Shown piece by piece: positions 45,466 to 54,404 of a DNA stretch of 64,000 nucleotides. The stretch is from Azorhizobium oxalatiphilum (GTDB lineage: Bacteria; Pseudomonadota; Alphaproteobacteria; Rhizobiales; Xanthobacteraceae), in NCBI RefSeq assembly GCF_014635325.1, contig NZ_BMCT01000003.1, positions 310,001 through 374,000 of the forward strand, read 5' to 3'. Each line of letters begins with the position of its first letter. Positions within the stretch are counted from its first letter, which is position 1. Both the position numbers and the translations under genes were made by a program. Below the pieces are notes generated by a model that ran no database searches, was not told the origin of the DNA, and was given only the letters and a program-made list of their open reading frames with translations.

Positions 45466-45514
45466 CTGTCCTCCGAACTCCTGTGCCAAGCAAAACCAGT
45501 TGCCAGTCACTGGA

Positions 45515-45532
45515 ATGCTAATATATTAGCAT
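45515..45532. promoter_or_regulatory. 18-bp perfect palindrome, probable GntR operator
   Basis: ATGCTAATATATTAGCAT, perfect over 18 bases and much more AT-rich than its surroundings, lies 50 bases upstream of the gntR GTG and 100 bases upstream of uxaA. It is placed to control both divergent units. Confidence 0.65.
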
Positions 45533-45633
45533 ATCAAGAGCGTCAACGATGGCGCAGCCGGCAGGAGCGCTGGCCGTTGCAGCCGCAAGGCGCGACGGAC
45601 CGGCGACGGGATCCGGCGCGGGAGGTTTCGCCA

Positions 45634-47196
45634 ATGAATGTTCCGGTGCGCGAGGGCACGAAAGCGGAAGCGCCGTCCGGCGTGGCGCCGCGCGTGCTGC
45701 ACCTCTCGGCAGCGGACAATGTGGCGGTGGCGCTGGATGCGCTCAGCCCCGGCGTTCGGGCCGGTGGTGTTGTCCTTGCGGAACGCATCCCGCGTGGCCA
45801 CAAGTTCGCGCTGGCGCCCATCCTTGAGGGCGCGCCGATCCTGAAGTTCGGCCAGATCATCGGTTTTGCCGCCGGTCCCATCGCCCCCGGCGCGCATGTG
45901 CATGAGCACAATGTGGTGCTGCACGATTTTGCCCGCGATTATGCCTTCGCCGTGGATGCGCGGGACGATGGCCTCTTGCCGGAGGCCGAGCGCGCCACCT
46001 TCCAGGGCTATCGCCGGTCCAACGGTCGCACGGGCACGCGCAACTATCTGGGCATTCTCACCAGCGTGAACTGCTCCGCCTCCGTAGCCCGCTTCGCGGC
46101 GCAGGCCGTGGAGCGCTCGGGACTGCTGGAGCAGTTTCCGGGCATCGATGGCATCGTGCCCATCATCCACGGCACCGGCTGCGGCATGGCGGGCAAGGGC
46201 GAGGGTTATGACATCCTCAGCCGCACCCTGTGGGGCTATGCCACCCATCCCAATTTCGCTGCCGTGGTGATGGTGGGGCTGGGCTGCGAGATGTTCCAGA
46301 TTGCCCGTTTCAAGTCCGACTATGGCGTGGACGAGACGGACAGTTTCCGCACCCTCACCATTCAGGAGGAGGGCGGCACGCGCCGGACGGTGGAGCACAT
46401 CACCAGTGTTCTGAAGGACATGCTGCCCGCCGCCGCTGCGCTTGAGCGCGAGACGCGGCCCGCCTCCGAGCTGGTGCTGGCCCTGCAATGCGGCGGTTCG
46501 GACGGCTACAGCGCGCTCACCGCCAATCCGGCGCTGGGCGTAGCGTCGGACCTGCTGGTGAGGAATGGCGGCACCTCCATTCTCTCCGAGACGCCCGAAA
46601 TCTTCGGCGCCGAACATCTGCTGACCCGCCGCGCCGCCAACCGGGCCGTGGGCGAGAAGCTGGTGGACCGCATCAGATGGTGGGAGGACTACACCGCCCG
46701 CAATGCGGGGGAGATGAACAACAATCCCTCTCCGGGTAACAAGGCGGGCGGCCTCACCACCATTCTGGAGAAGTCGTTGGGCGCTGCCGCCAAGGGCGGG
46801 CAGTCCACATTGCGTGCGGTCTATGAATATGCCGAGCCGGTGACGGAGCATGGCTTCGTCTACATGGATACGCCCGGCTACGACCCCGTGGCGGCCACCG
46901 GGCAGGTGGCGGGCGGGGCCAACATCATCTGCTTCACCACCGGACGCGGCTCCGCCTTCGGCTGCAAACCCACGCCCTCCCTCAAGCTCGCCACCAATTC
47001 CGACATCTATCGCCGGATGGAAGAGGACATGGACATCAATTGCGGCGATGTCCTCGACGGCGTGTCGCTGGAGGTCAAGGGGCAGGAGATCTTCGACACC
47101 ATCCTCAATACCGCGTCGGGCGCCCCCACCAAGTCCGAGGCGCTGGGCTATGGCGATGCCGAGTTCGTGCCCTGGCAAATCGGCGCGGTGATGTGA
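45634..47196 (+). CDS. uxaA: Altronate dehydratase
   Basis: 520 residues from ATG 45634 with GGGAGG eight bases upstream; a frame open to 44974 is the antisense of gntR and is rejected. The N-terminal SAF domain (VLHLSAADNVAVALDAL to the HEHNVVLHDF segment) and the C-terminal catalytic domain (HGTGCGMAGKGEGYDIL, VMVGLGCEMFQI, LQCGGSDGYSALTANPALG, CFTTGRGSAFGCKPTPSLKL) make a full-length UxaA. It dehydrates D-altronate to 2-keto-3-deoxygluconate. Under the palindrome shared with gntR. KdgK and KdgA, needed next, are not in this window. Confidence 0.95.
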   Translation: MNVPVREGTKAEAPSGVAPRVLHLSAADNVAVALDALSPGVRAGGVVLAERIPRGHKFALAPILEGAPILKFGQIIGFAAGPIAPGAHVHEHNVVLHDFARDYAFAVDARDDGLLPEAERATFQGYRRSNGRTGTRNYLGILTSVNCSASVARFAAQAVERSGLLEQFPGIDGIVPIIHGTGCGMAGKGEGYDILSRTLWGYATHPNFAAVVMVGLGCEMFQIARFKSDYGVDETDSFRTLTIQEEGGTRRTVEHITSVLKDMLPAAAALERETRPASELVLALQCGGSDGYSALTANPALGVASDLLVRNGGTSILSETPEIFGAEHLLTRRAANRAVGEKLVDRIRWWEDYTARNAGEMNNNPSPGNKAGGLTTILEKSLGAAAKGGQSTLRAVYEYAEPVTEHGFVYMDTPGYDPVAATGQVAGGANIICFTTGRGSAFGCKPTPSLKLATNSDIYRRMEEDMDINCGDVLDGVSLEVKGQEIFDTILNTASGAPTKSEALGYGDAEFVPWQIGAVM

Positions 47197-47226
47197 GGCA
47201 TCATGGGCAGCCCGGCAGACATGGCC

Positions 47227-47904
47227 TCACTCGAACAGGTCCGGATGCTCGGCTTCCACCTTTGGCAGCGCGCGCAGGATTTCCCGCAGGTGGCAATGCA
47301 TGGCCTCCGCCGCCGCCGCCGGATTGCAGGCGTCCACCGCAGCCATGATGGCGCGGTGCTGCTCCACCAGTTCCAGCATGGTCTCGGCATTGGTGAGGGT
47401 GAGGTGGCAGGCGCGGTCCATATGGGCCTTGATGTCGCTCACCGCCTGCCACGCCATGGCGCAGCCCGCGCCCTCGGCCAGCGCGATGTGGAACAACTCG
47501 TCATAGCGCTGGAAGGCGGTGTGGTCGTTGCGCTGGGCCACCTTCTGCTGGAGGTCGAGAAGGTCGTCGATGCGCACCCGCGCCGCCGGGTCGAAGCTTT
47601 CCGCCGCCCGCCGCGCCACGGCGGTCTCGATGGCTTCGCGCACGAAGCGGCCTTCCATCATCTTCCGGGTGGAGATCTTCACCACCACCGTGCCGCGCTG
47701 GGGCAGGATTTCCACCAGCCGCGTGCGGGCAAGGCCGATCAGCGCCTCGCGCACCGGCTGGCGGGAGACGCCGTACGTGGCGGCGATGTCCTGCTCCGAC
47801 AGGCGCGAGCCGGGCGGGTGCGCCATGGAAATGATGGCGCGCCGCAACTCCGCCTCGATGCGCTGCGCCGCCGAACCAGACGGCGGCGATGTGATGGCGT
47901 CCAC
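47227..47904 (-). CDS. GntR/FCD-type transcriptional regulator of the TRAP locus
   Basis: 225 residues from GTG 47904 (AGGAGA six bases upstream), preferred over the ATG at 47946. Winged helix: RIEAELRRAIISMAHPPG and YGVSRQPVREALIGLARTRL. FCD domain: YDELFHIALAEGAGCAMAW and VEQHRAIMAAVDACNPAAA give the metal-binding residues. It is divergent from the dctP-led TRAP/kdu cluster (start 48051) and convergent with uxaA. A GTATGGTAGTATGG direct repeat lies directly upstream. Confidence 0.9.
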   Translation of the reverse strand: MDAITSPPSGSAAQRIEAELRRAIISMAHPPGSRLSEQDIAATYGVSRQPVREALIGLARTRLVEILPQRGTVVVKISTRKMMEGRFVREAIETAVARRAAESFDPAARVRIDDLLDLQQKVAQRNDHTAFQRYDELFHIALAEGAGCAMAWQAVSDIKAHMDRACHLTLTNAETMLELVEQHRAIMAAVDACNPAAAAEAMHCHLREILRALPKVEAEHPDLFE

Positions 47905-47930
47905 GACTATTCTCCTAGTTGCCAGCAGAA

Positions 47931-47944
47931 CCATACTACCATAC
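47931..47944. promoter_or_regulatory. Candidate operator, tandem GTATGG
   Basis: On the minus strand GTATGGTA-GTATGG, two direct copies eight bases apart between the gntR start and dctP. The evidence is only position and repetition. Confidence 0.3.
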
Positions 47945-48050
47945 AAGACGACAGTCTGCTTGTTTCTCGGCCTTGGTACGGACGAACCCTGCCTTTGGCC
48001 GACATGTCGGGCCCAAAACAGATCAAACAGATCATTCCGGGAGAACGCCC

Positions 48051-49034
48051 ATGCTGACTCGCCGTCATGCGCTCGCGCTGACCGCCGCGCTCGCCGCTGC
48101 TCCGCTCACCCGGGCCTATGCCCAGAGCGTGACGCTCCGTTCCGCCGACATCCATCCGGATGGCTATCCCACCGTCGAGGCGGTGAAGTATTTCGGACAG
48201 GTTCTTGGCGAGAAGACCAATAACCGCATCAAGGTGCAGGTGTTCAATTCCGGCCAGCTCGGCCAGGAGAAGGACACCATCGAGCAGACCCGCTTCGGGG
48301 TGATCGATCTCAACCGCGTCAACACCGCGCCGTTCAACAATCTCATCCCCGAGACGGCGGTGCTGGGCCTGCCCTTCCTGTTCCGCTCCGTGCAGCACAT
48401 GTATGGCGTGGTGGACGGCCCCATCGGCGAGGAGATCGCCAAGGCGTTCGAGCCGCACGGTTTGATCGTGCTCGGCTTCTTCGATAGCGGCGCGCGCTCC
48501 ATGTACAATTCCAAGCGCCCCATCAAGACCCTGGCCGACATGAAGGGCATGAAGATCCGCGTGCAGCAGTCGGATCTGTTCATCGCCCTCATCAATGCGC
48601 TGGGCGCCAATGCGACGCCGATGCCCTTCGGCGAACTCTATTCGGGCCTGCAGACCGGCCTCGTGGATGGGGCGGAGAACAATTATCCGTCCTATGAGTC
48701 CGTGAAGCATTACGAGGTGGCGAAGTATTTCTCGCTCACCGAGCATTCCATGGCGCCGGAAGTGTTCTGCATGTCCAAGCGCTCCTGGGACAAGCTCTCC
48801 AAGGATGATCAGGCGCTGTTCCGCGAGGCCGGCAAGGCCGCCACCATCAAGATGCGCGAGCTGTGGGCCAAGCGCGACACGGACGCCAAGGAGAAGGTGA
48901 TCAAGGGCGGTGCCCTGATCAACGAGGTGGACAAGCAGCCCTTCATCGACGCGATGAAGCCGGTCTACGACAAGTTCGTCACCACCGAGAAGATGAAGGA
49001 CCTCGTGTCCCGCATCAAGGCGACCAACGCCTGA
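48051..49034 (+). CDS. dctP: TRAP transporter substrate-binding protein DctP
   Basis: 327 residues from ATG 48051, CGGGAGAA upstream. The N-terminus LTRRHALALTAALAAAPLTR looks like a twin-arginine signal ending AYAQ. DctP family motifs: VFNSGQLGQEKDTIEQTRFG, the substrate-binding Arg region MKGMKIRVQQSDLF and LQTGLVDGAENNYPSY. The binding protein most likely carries a uronate or unsaturated uronate, given the kduI, kduD and kdgF-like genes downstream and similarity to the uronate-specific TRAP clusters. Confidence 0.95.
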   Translation: MLTRRHALALTAALAAAPLTRAYAQSVTLRSADIHPDGYPTVEAVKYFGQVLGEKTNNRIKVQVFNSGQLGQEKDTIEQTRFGVIDLNRVNTAPFNNLIPETAVLGLPFLFRSVQHMYGVVDGPIGEEIAKAFEPHGLIVLGFFDSGARSMYNSKRPIKTLADMKGMKIRVQQSDLFIALINALGANATPMPFGELYSGLQTGLVDGAENNYPSYESVKHYEVAKYFSLTEHSMAPEVFCMSKRSWDKLSKDDQALFREAGKAATIKMRELWAKRDTDAKEKVIKGGALINEVDKQPFIDAMKPVYDKFVTTEKMKDLVSRIKATNA

Positions 49035-49161
49035 GGCGCGCGGCCCGCGCGCCATCCCGCGCGGGCCTGCCTTGCTCCACCGGAGCTTCAGGGCCGGGTG
49101 AGAAACCCGGCCAGTCCCTGCGTTGCGTATCCCGCGCCACACTGCGCCCAAGGCTGCCCGC

Positions 49162-49740
49162 ATGACCGCTCATACATCCGACCATCCGTCGCAAAGGCCC
49201 GCCGCCATGGGAGCGATGCCCGCTTTGCTTGCCCTTCACCATGTGGTGCGGTGGCTTTCCCGCACGGCCCTCATCATCTCGGGCATCGGGCTCGTCGTCA
49301 TGACCGGTGCCGTGTTCTGGCAGGTGGTCGGGCGCTATGTGCTGAACGACTCCCCGAGCTGGACCGAGCCGTTCTCCCTGCTGCTCATGAGCTGGTTCAT
49401 CCTGCTCGGCGCGGCGGTGGGCGTGCGCGAGGGCGACCATCTCGGTTTCGAGATTGGCCTGCACTACGCCTCCCCGCCGGTGCGGCGGGGCATGGAGCTG
49501 CTCACCCATGTGCTGGTGACGGCCTTCGGCGCCGCCATGGCCTATTACGGCTGGGATCTCGCCATGGAGACGTGGTCCGCCAAGATGGCGGGCATCGACC
49601 TGCCGCAGGGCGTGGACTACCTGCCGCTGGCCGGCGGTGGCGCGCTCATCGCGTTGTTCTCGTTCGAGAAGCTGCTTCAGGACATCGTCAAGCCGCTGCC
49701 CGCGCCCGTGCCGCTCGGCGCCGAGCATTCCACCGACTGA
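49162..49740 (+). CDS. dctQ: TRAP transporter small permease DctQ
   Basis: 192 residues if ATG 49162 is used (MTAHTSDHPSQRPAAMG); ATG 49207 would shorten it by 15. Four membrane helices: RTALIISGIGLVVMTGAVFW, WTEPFSLLLMSWFILLGAAV, LLTHVLVTAFGAAMAYYGW and YLPLAGGGALIALFSFEKLL. The GRYVLNDSPSWTEP segment between helices 1 and 2 is the DctQ signature. Works with DctM and DctP as a sodium-driven importer. 17 bp before dctM. Confidence 0.92.
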   Translation: MTAHTSDHPSQRPAAMGAMPALLALHHVVRWLSRTALIISGIGLVVMTGAVFWQVVGRYVLNDSPSWTEPFSLLLMSWFILLGAAVGVREGDHLGFEIGLHYASPPVRRGMELLTHVLVTAFGAAMAYYGWDLAMETWSAKMAGIDLPQGVDYLPLAGGGALIALFSFEKLLQDIVKPLPAPVPLGAEHSTD

Positions 49741-49757
49741 ACGCCGGAAACCTCGCC

Positions 49758-51038
49758 ATGGCCATGACCATTCTCTTCGGCGTCTTCTGCGGCCTGCTGC
49801 TGCTGGGCACGCCCGTCGCCTTCTGCCTCGGCATCGCGTCGGTGGCGACCGTGCTCTATCTGGACCTGCCGCCCATGGTGGTGTTCCAGCAGATCAATTC
49901 CAACATGAACGCCTTCGCCATGCTGGCGATCCCGTTCTTCATCTTCGCCGGCGATCTGATGATGCGCGGCGGCATCGCCGACCGGCTCATCGGCATGGCG
50001 GCGTCCCTGTTCGGCCACCTGCGCGGCGGTCTCGGACAGGTGAACGTGGTGGCCTCCTTCCTGTTCGGCGGCGTGTCCGGCTCGGCGGTGGCGGATGCCT
50101 CGGCCATCGGCGGCATCATGATCCCCCAGATGGCCAAGCACGGCTATTCGCGGGACTTCGCGGTGAATGTGACCGTGAACGCGGCCATCATCGCGCTGCT
50201 GGTGCCACCCTCGCACAACATGATCATCTATTCGCTGGCGGCGGGCGGGACCATCTCCATCGCCGATCTGTTCACCGCCGGCATCGTGCCCGGCCTGCTG
50301 CTGGCCGTCGCGCTCATGATCACCGCTTATGTGGTGGCCCGCCGTCGCGGCTATCCGTCCGGCGTCTTCCCCGGCTGGTATGCGGTGCTGCGGTCGATCG
50401 TGTCTGCGTCGCCGGGCATCGTGCTCATCGCCATCATCTTCGGCGGCGTGCGCTCGGGCGTGTTCACGGCGACGGAAAGCTCCTGCATCGCGGTGATCTA
50501 TTCCCTGCTCATCACCCTGCTGGTCTATCGCGGGCTGGACTGGAATGCGTTCGTCCACGCCGTGCTGGGGGCGGTGCGCACCACCGCCATGGTGCTGCTG
50601 GTCATCGGCACGGCGGGTGCCTTCGGCTGGCTGATGGCCTTCCTGCAGGTGCCGGCGGCCACCATCGAGCTGATGCAGGCCATCTCGTCGAACAAGTATG
50701 TGATCCTGCTGCTGATCAACATCCTGCTGCTGGTGCTGGGCACGTTCATGGACATGGCGCCCATGATCATCATCTGCACGCCCATCTTCCTGCCGCTGAT
50801 CAAGGCCTTCGGCATCGACCCGATCCAGTTCGGCATCATCCTGATCCTGAACGCCGGCATCGGCCTCAACACGCCGCCGGTGGGTTCGGTGCTGTTCGTG
50901 GGCTGCGCGGTGGGCAAGATCTCCATCGGCGAGGCCATGAAGACCATCTGGCCCTTCTTCGGGGCGAGTATCGCGGTGCTGCTGCTGGTCAGCTATGTAC
51001 CTGCGGTCTCGCTCTGGCTTCCGTCCCTGTTCCGCTAG
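49758..51038 (+). CDS. dctM: TRAP transporter large permease DctM
   Basis: 426 residues from ATG 49758; the frame reaching back to 49098 overlaps dctQ and is rejected. DctM signatures: MLAIPFFIFAGDLMMRGGIA, LFGGVSGSAVADASAIGGIM and LLVPPSHNMIIYSLAAGG in the first half, MDMAPMIIICTPIFLPL and LNAGIGLNTPPVGSVLFVG in the second. About 12 helices with two re-entrant loops. It is the translocating subunit. A rho-independent terminator follows at 51053-51086. Confidence 0.95.
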   Translation: MAMTILFGVFCGLLLLGTPVAFCLGIASVATVLYLDLPPMVVFQQINSNMNAFAMLAIPFFIFAGDLMMRGGIADRLIGMAASLFGHLRGGLGQVNVVASFLFGGVSGSAVADASAIGGIMIPQMAKHGYSRDFAVNVTVNAAIIALLVPPSHNMIIYSLAAGGTISIADLFTAGIVPGLLLAVALMITAYVVARRRGYPSGVFPGWYAVLRSIVSASPGIVLIAIIFGGVRSGVFTATESSCIAVIYSLLITLLVYRGLDWNAFVHAVLGAVRTTAMVLLVIGTAGAFGWLMAFLQVPAATIELMQAISSNKYVILLLINILLLVLGTFMDMAPMIIICTPIFLPLIKAFGIDPIQFGIILILNAGIGLNTPPVGSVLFVGCAVGKISIGEAMKTIWPFFGASIAVLLLVSYVPAVSLWLPSLFR

Positions 51039-51052
51039 ACTGATCAGAGGCG

Positions 51053-51086
51053 AAGCCGCGCCGGCCTTGTGTCGGCGCGGCTTTAT
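51053..51086 (+). terminator. Rho-independent terminator after dctM
   Basis: 11-bp stem AAGCCGCGCCG / CGGCGCGGCTT with a nine-base loop, followed by TTATCTT. It separates the TRAP genes from kduI, perhaps partially. Confidence 0.75.
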
Positions 51087-51163
51087 CTTCCTTCATGGGG
51101 CCGCCTCCCGGCCCCGATGTCCGCAAAGCCGGACTTCATCGCGTGTTCCGTGAGGTTTCCATC

Positions 51164-52003
51164 ATGATGATCGACGTGCGCCAGGTGAGCCATCCCGAGG
51201 CGGTGCGCCGCTATGACACCGAGGAACTGCGCCGTCATTTCCTCATCGAGCGCCTGTTCGAGCCCGGCAAGGTGCTGCTCACCTACAGCCATATCGAGCG
51301 TTTCGTGATCGGCGGCGCCACGCCCCAGAGCGTGCCGCTGAAGCTGGAGAGCGACAAGGCCACCATCGGCTCGCCGAACTTCCTCGACCGGCGTGAGCTG
51401 GGCGTGTTCAACATCGGCGGCCCCGGCAAGGTGGAGGTGGACGGCACCACCTATGTGCTCGGCCATCGCGATGCGCTCTATGTGGCGCAGGGCTCTAAGG
51501 ACGTGCACTTCTCGTCCGACAGCCCGGACCATCCGGCGAAATTCTATCTGCTCTCCACCCCGGCCCATCACCGCTACGAGACCAAGGTGGTGCGGATCGC
51601 CGAGGCCAAGAAGATGGATCTGGGCGATCAGGCCACCGCCAACAAGCGCAGCATCTACCAGATGATCCACCCCGACGTGGTGCAGTCCTGCCAGCTGGTG
51701 ATGGGCATGACGCAGCTCGACGCCGGCAACATGTGGAACACCATGCCGTGCCACGTCCATGACCGGCGCTCGGAGGTCTATCTCTACTTCGATCTGGCGG
51801 CGGATGCCCGTGTGATCCACCTGATGGGCGAGCCGGACCAGACGCGTCACCTCGTGGTGGCGGACGGACAGGCCATTCTCTCTCCGCCGTGGTCCATCCA
51901 TTCCGGCGTCGGCACGCGAGCCTATACCTTCATCTGGGGCATGGGCGGCGACAATATCGACTATACGGACATGGACATGGTGGCCATGGACCAGCTGCGG
52001 TGA
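51164..52003 (+). CDS. kduI: 5-keto-4-deoxyuronate isomerase
   Basis: 279 residues from ATG 51164 (MMIDVRQVSHPEAVRRYDTE). KduI converts 5-keto-4-deoxyuronate (DKI) to 2,5-diketo-3-deoxygluconate. The N-terminal family pattern EELRRHFLIERLFEPGKVLL and LTYSHIERFVIGGATP is followed by the zinc site in MPCHVHDRRSEVYLYFDLA. SPPWSIHSGVGTRAYTFIWGMGGDN (in parts SPPWSIHSG and YTFIWGMGGDN) ends the cupin-like fold. kduD starts five bases after its stop. Confidence 0.96.
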   Translation: MMIDVRQVSHPEAVRRYDTEELRRHFLIERLFEPGKVLLTYSHIERFVIGGATPQSVPLKLESDKATIGSPNFLDRRELGVFNIGGPGKVEVDGTTYVLGHRDALYVAQGSKDVHFSSDSPDHPAKFYLLSTPAHHRYETKVVRIAEAKKMDLGDQATANKRSIYQMIHPDVVQSCQLVMGMTQLDAGNMWNTMPCHVHDRRSEVYLYFDLAADARVIHLMGEPDQTRHLVVADGQAILSPPWSIHSGVGTRAYTFIWGMGGDNIDYTDMDMVAMDQLR

Positions 52004-52008
52004 GCGTG

Positions 52009-52764
52009 ATGGCCAATCCCTTCGATCTTTCCGGCAAGCGCGCCCTCGTCACTGGCGCCAACACCGGCCTCGGTCAGGCCATCGCCGTCTCGCTGGCGCA
52101 GGCCGGCGCGGGCATCATTGCGGTCGGCCGCTCGGCCATGGACGAGACCGGCGACCTCGTGCGCAAGGCGGGCGCCACCTTCACCGAGGTGCGGGCCGAT
52201 CTCGCGACGCTTGAGCCCATCGCCCGCGTCATGGAGGAGGCGGGCGCCGGCGGGCGTATCGACATCCTCGTCAACAATGCCGGCATCATCCGCCGCGCCG
52301 ACGCCATCGACTTCACCGAAGCCGACTGGGATGCGGTGATGGACGTGAATTTGAAGAACACCTTCTTCCTCACGCAGGCGGTGGCGCGGCAGATGCTCCC
52401 CGACGGCAAGGGCGGCAAGGTGATCAACATCGCCTCGCTGCTGTCTTTCCAGGGCGGCATCCGCATTCCGTCCTACACCGCCAGCAAGAGCGGGCTGGCG
52501 GGGCTGACCAAGCTGCTGGCCTGCGAATGGGCGTCCAAGGGCATCAATGTGAATGCCATCGCGCCCGGCTATTTCGTCACCAACAACACTTCGGCCCTGC
52601 GCGCTGATCCGGAACGGTCGGCGGCGATCCTCGGCCGTATCCCGGCGGGGCACTGGGGCCAGCCGTCGGAGCTGGGCGGGGCGGCGGTGTTCCTCGCCGC
52701 GCCGGCCTCCGACTATGTGCACGGCATCGTCCTGCCCGTGGATGGCGGCTGGCTCGCTCGCTAG
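52009..52764 (+). CDS. kduD: 2-dehydro-3-deoxy-D-gluconate 5-dehydrogenase
   Basis: 251 residues, MANPFDLSGKRALVTGANTG; SDR fold with TGANTGLGQAIA, NNAGIIRRA, ASLLSFQGGIRIPSYTASKSG (catalytic Ser/Tyr/Lys) and NAIAPGYFVTNNT. The R-R-A-D/P after NNAG and the PGY(F/M) pattern match KduD, which reduces 2,5-diketo-3-deoxygluconate to 2-keto-3-deoxygluconate. Directly behind kduI (five-base gap), one operon with it. Confidence 0.94.
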   Translation: MANPFDLSGKRALVTGANTGLGQAIAVSLAQAGAGIIAVGRSAMDETGDLVRKAGATFTEVRADLATLEPIARVMEEAGAGGRIDILVNNAGIIRRADAIDFTEADWDAVMDVNLKNTFFLTQAVARQMLPDGKGGKVINIASLLSFQGGIRIPSYTASKSGLAGLTKLLACEWASKGINVNAIAPGYFVTNNTSALRADPERSAAILGRIPAGHWGQPSELGGAAVFLAAPASDYVHGIVLPVDGGWLAR

Positions 52765-52834
52765 AAGAGCATGAACCAACAGCTGCGGCGTCGGGAGGGG
52801 AGGGGGCCCGGCGCCGCGATCAGGGAGAGACGCC

Positions 52835-53179
52835 ATGGCCCAGAAGGGCGACGTGTTCGCATTCGTCGACAAGACCGAGCTGGAGGTGATCGACGAGATC
52901 GTGAGCCGCCAGATCCTCACCTACAATGACGAGATCATGATGGTGCGGGTCATCTTCAAGCAGCCCGGCCCCGGCGGCGTGCCGCACAGCCATCCGCATG
53001 TGCAGGTGACGAGCGTCGAGAGCGGTGTGTTCGACATCACCATCGACGGCAAGACCTCGCGCCTGAAGGCCGGGGACAGTTTCTATGTGCCGTCCGGCAT
53101 TCACCACGGGGCCATCTGCATCGAGCCGGGCGTGCTGATCGACGTCTTCACGCCCATGCGGCAGGAGTTCGTGCAATAG
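52835..53179 (+). CDS. kdgF: KdgF-like cupin, pectin/uronate degradation
   Basis: 114 residues with GGGAGAG before ATG. The small cupin DEIVSRQILTYNDEIMMVRV, VPHSHPHVQVTSVESGVFDI and AGDSFYVPSGIHHGAICIEP, ending VLIDVFTPMRQEF, closely follows Yersinia/Halomonas KdgF, which linearises 4,5-unsaturated galacturonate to 5-keto-4-deoxyuronate. That is the substrate step just before KduI. It is the last gene of the kduI-kduD unit, 70 bp after kduD. Confidence 0.85.
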   Translation: MAQKGDVFAFVDKTELEVIDEIVSRQILTYNDEIMMVRVIFKQPGPGGVPHSHPHVQVTSVESGVFDITIDGKTSRLKAGDSFYVPSGIHHGAICIEPGVLIDVFTPMRQEFVQ

Positions 53180-53200
53180 GCCCAAGCGGGCGCCCGCCGC

Positions 53201-54391
53201 TCAGGGCGTGATCCTGAGCGGCAAGGCGATGAGCTGGCGGGTGCGCTTGGTCTTCGGATCGGGGAGCAGGCGCACGAACACGAGGTCCGCCGTATCGCCC
53301 ACGCTGCCGAAGTTGCGGTCCGGGCTCTGGCCGTCGATGAGGGCGGGATAGCCGTTGAAGGTGCCCGCATCCTCAAGCCCATCGCGCAAGGGCTGGGCGC
53401 TGAGCAGTTTGGGCTCGGACCATTGCACCATGTCCTTCGAGGTGGCGGTGTAGAAGCCCGACTCGCCCTGCTGCTTGCCGCGCGGCTGCATCTGGAACAC
53501 GGCGATGAAGGTGCCGCTGGCGGGGTGGAACACCAGCCCGCGGATGGATGGCAGGCCCTGACCCACGGCGGCGCAGTCGGTCCGCTCCACCTTCCAGCCC
53601 TGCGGCGTGCGTTCCGCCAGCGGCGCAAAGCTGTCGCCGATCCACACCTCCCAGCGGTCCACATTTCCGTCTTTGGCGCGCACGAGACAGTTGCGCGAGC
53701 GCCGCGCCTCCGCATCGCGCCGCCAGACGATGGAATAGAGATCGCCCTTGTAGGTGACGATGTTGGTGGCGGAGATGAAGCCGGCAGGGTTTTTCTGGTC
53801 GGGGCTGTAGGGCACCGGCGGCATCAGCACATGGGCCGGCGGCGGCGCGCTGTCGGTGAAGGTCTTGCCGCCGTCATGCGACACGAGCGCCGCGACGCCG
53901 TTGCGCCAGCAGGCGGTGCGTTCGGAGCCGGCGTTGCAGCGCTCCTTGTGGCGGTAGGGGATGAAGCTGGCGCTGGCGAAGGCGAACACATTGGTGCCGT
54001 CCTTCGTATAGAAGCCGTGCAGCCAGGTGCGGTCATCCAGCAGATTGGGATCGCTCGCCCCCTTGGCGGCGAAGCGCACGGCGCAGTCGCGGGCCAGATG
54101 CCGGATGTCCGGGCCGACGAGGGCGCGATTGCGGAAATTGGGCGCGAACAGCACCATCTGCCCTTCCGCATTCCGGAAGGCGCGGGCGGGTGCGTCGGGC
54201 AGATCGTTGGCGTCGCACGCCTGCGTGCGCTGGTCGAACAGGATGCTCTCCCGTCCCGCCACCTGAAGCTCGATCGCCGAAGCCGCGACCGGTGCCAGCA
54301 GCAGGGCAAGAGAAAGGGCGAGCGCCCGCTTGCAGCTGGCGGCACGGGGCCGCCAGCCGAAGCGGGCTTCAGTCGGGGTGAAAACCGTCAC
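53201..54391 (-). CDS. Exported protein with sialidase/glycosidase-like propeller
   Basis: 396 residues from GTG 54391 (VTVFTPTEARFGWRP), with GAGGG upstream; the longer frame overlaps the neighbour. A signal peptide (RALALSLALLLAPVAASAI) precedes a domain with repeated beta-propeller-like strands: ALVSHDGGKTFTDSAPPPAH (an Asp-box, S-x-D-x-G-x-T-F), SIVWRRDAEARRSRNC, FIAVFQMQPRGKQQGESGF and FNGYPALIDGQSPD. It looks like a secreted carbohydrate-active or binding protein, family unassigned. It follows the pyruvyl transferase on the same strand. Confidence 0.7.
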   Translation of the reverse strand: MTVFTPTEARFGWRPRAASCKRALALSLALLLAPVAASAIELQVAGRESILFDQRTQACDANDLPDAPARAFRNAEGQMVLFAPNFRNRALVGPDIRHLARDCAVRFAAKGASDPNLLDDRTWLHGFYTKDGTNVFAFASASFIPYRHKERCNAGSERTACWRNGVAALVSHDGGKTFTDSAPPPAHVLMPPVPYSPDQKNPAGFISATNIVTYKGDLYSIVWRRDAEARRSRNCLVRAKDGNVDRWEVWIGDSFAPLAERTPQGWKVERTDCAAVGQGLPSIRGLVFHPASGTFIAVFQMQPRGKQQGESGFYTATSKDMVQWSEPKLLSAQPLRDGLEDAGTFNGYPALIDGQSPDRNFGSVGDTADLVFVRLLPDPKTKRTRQLIALPLRITP

Positions 54392-54404
54392 GCGGCGCGC
54401 GCCC

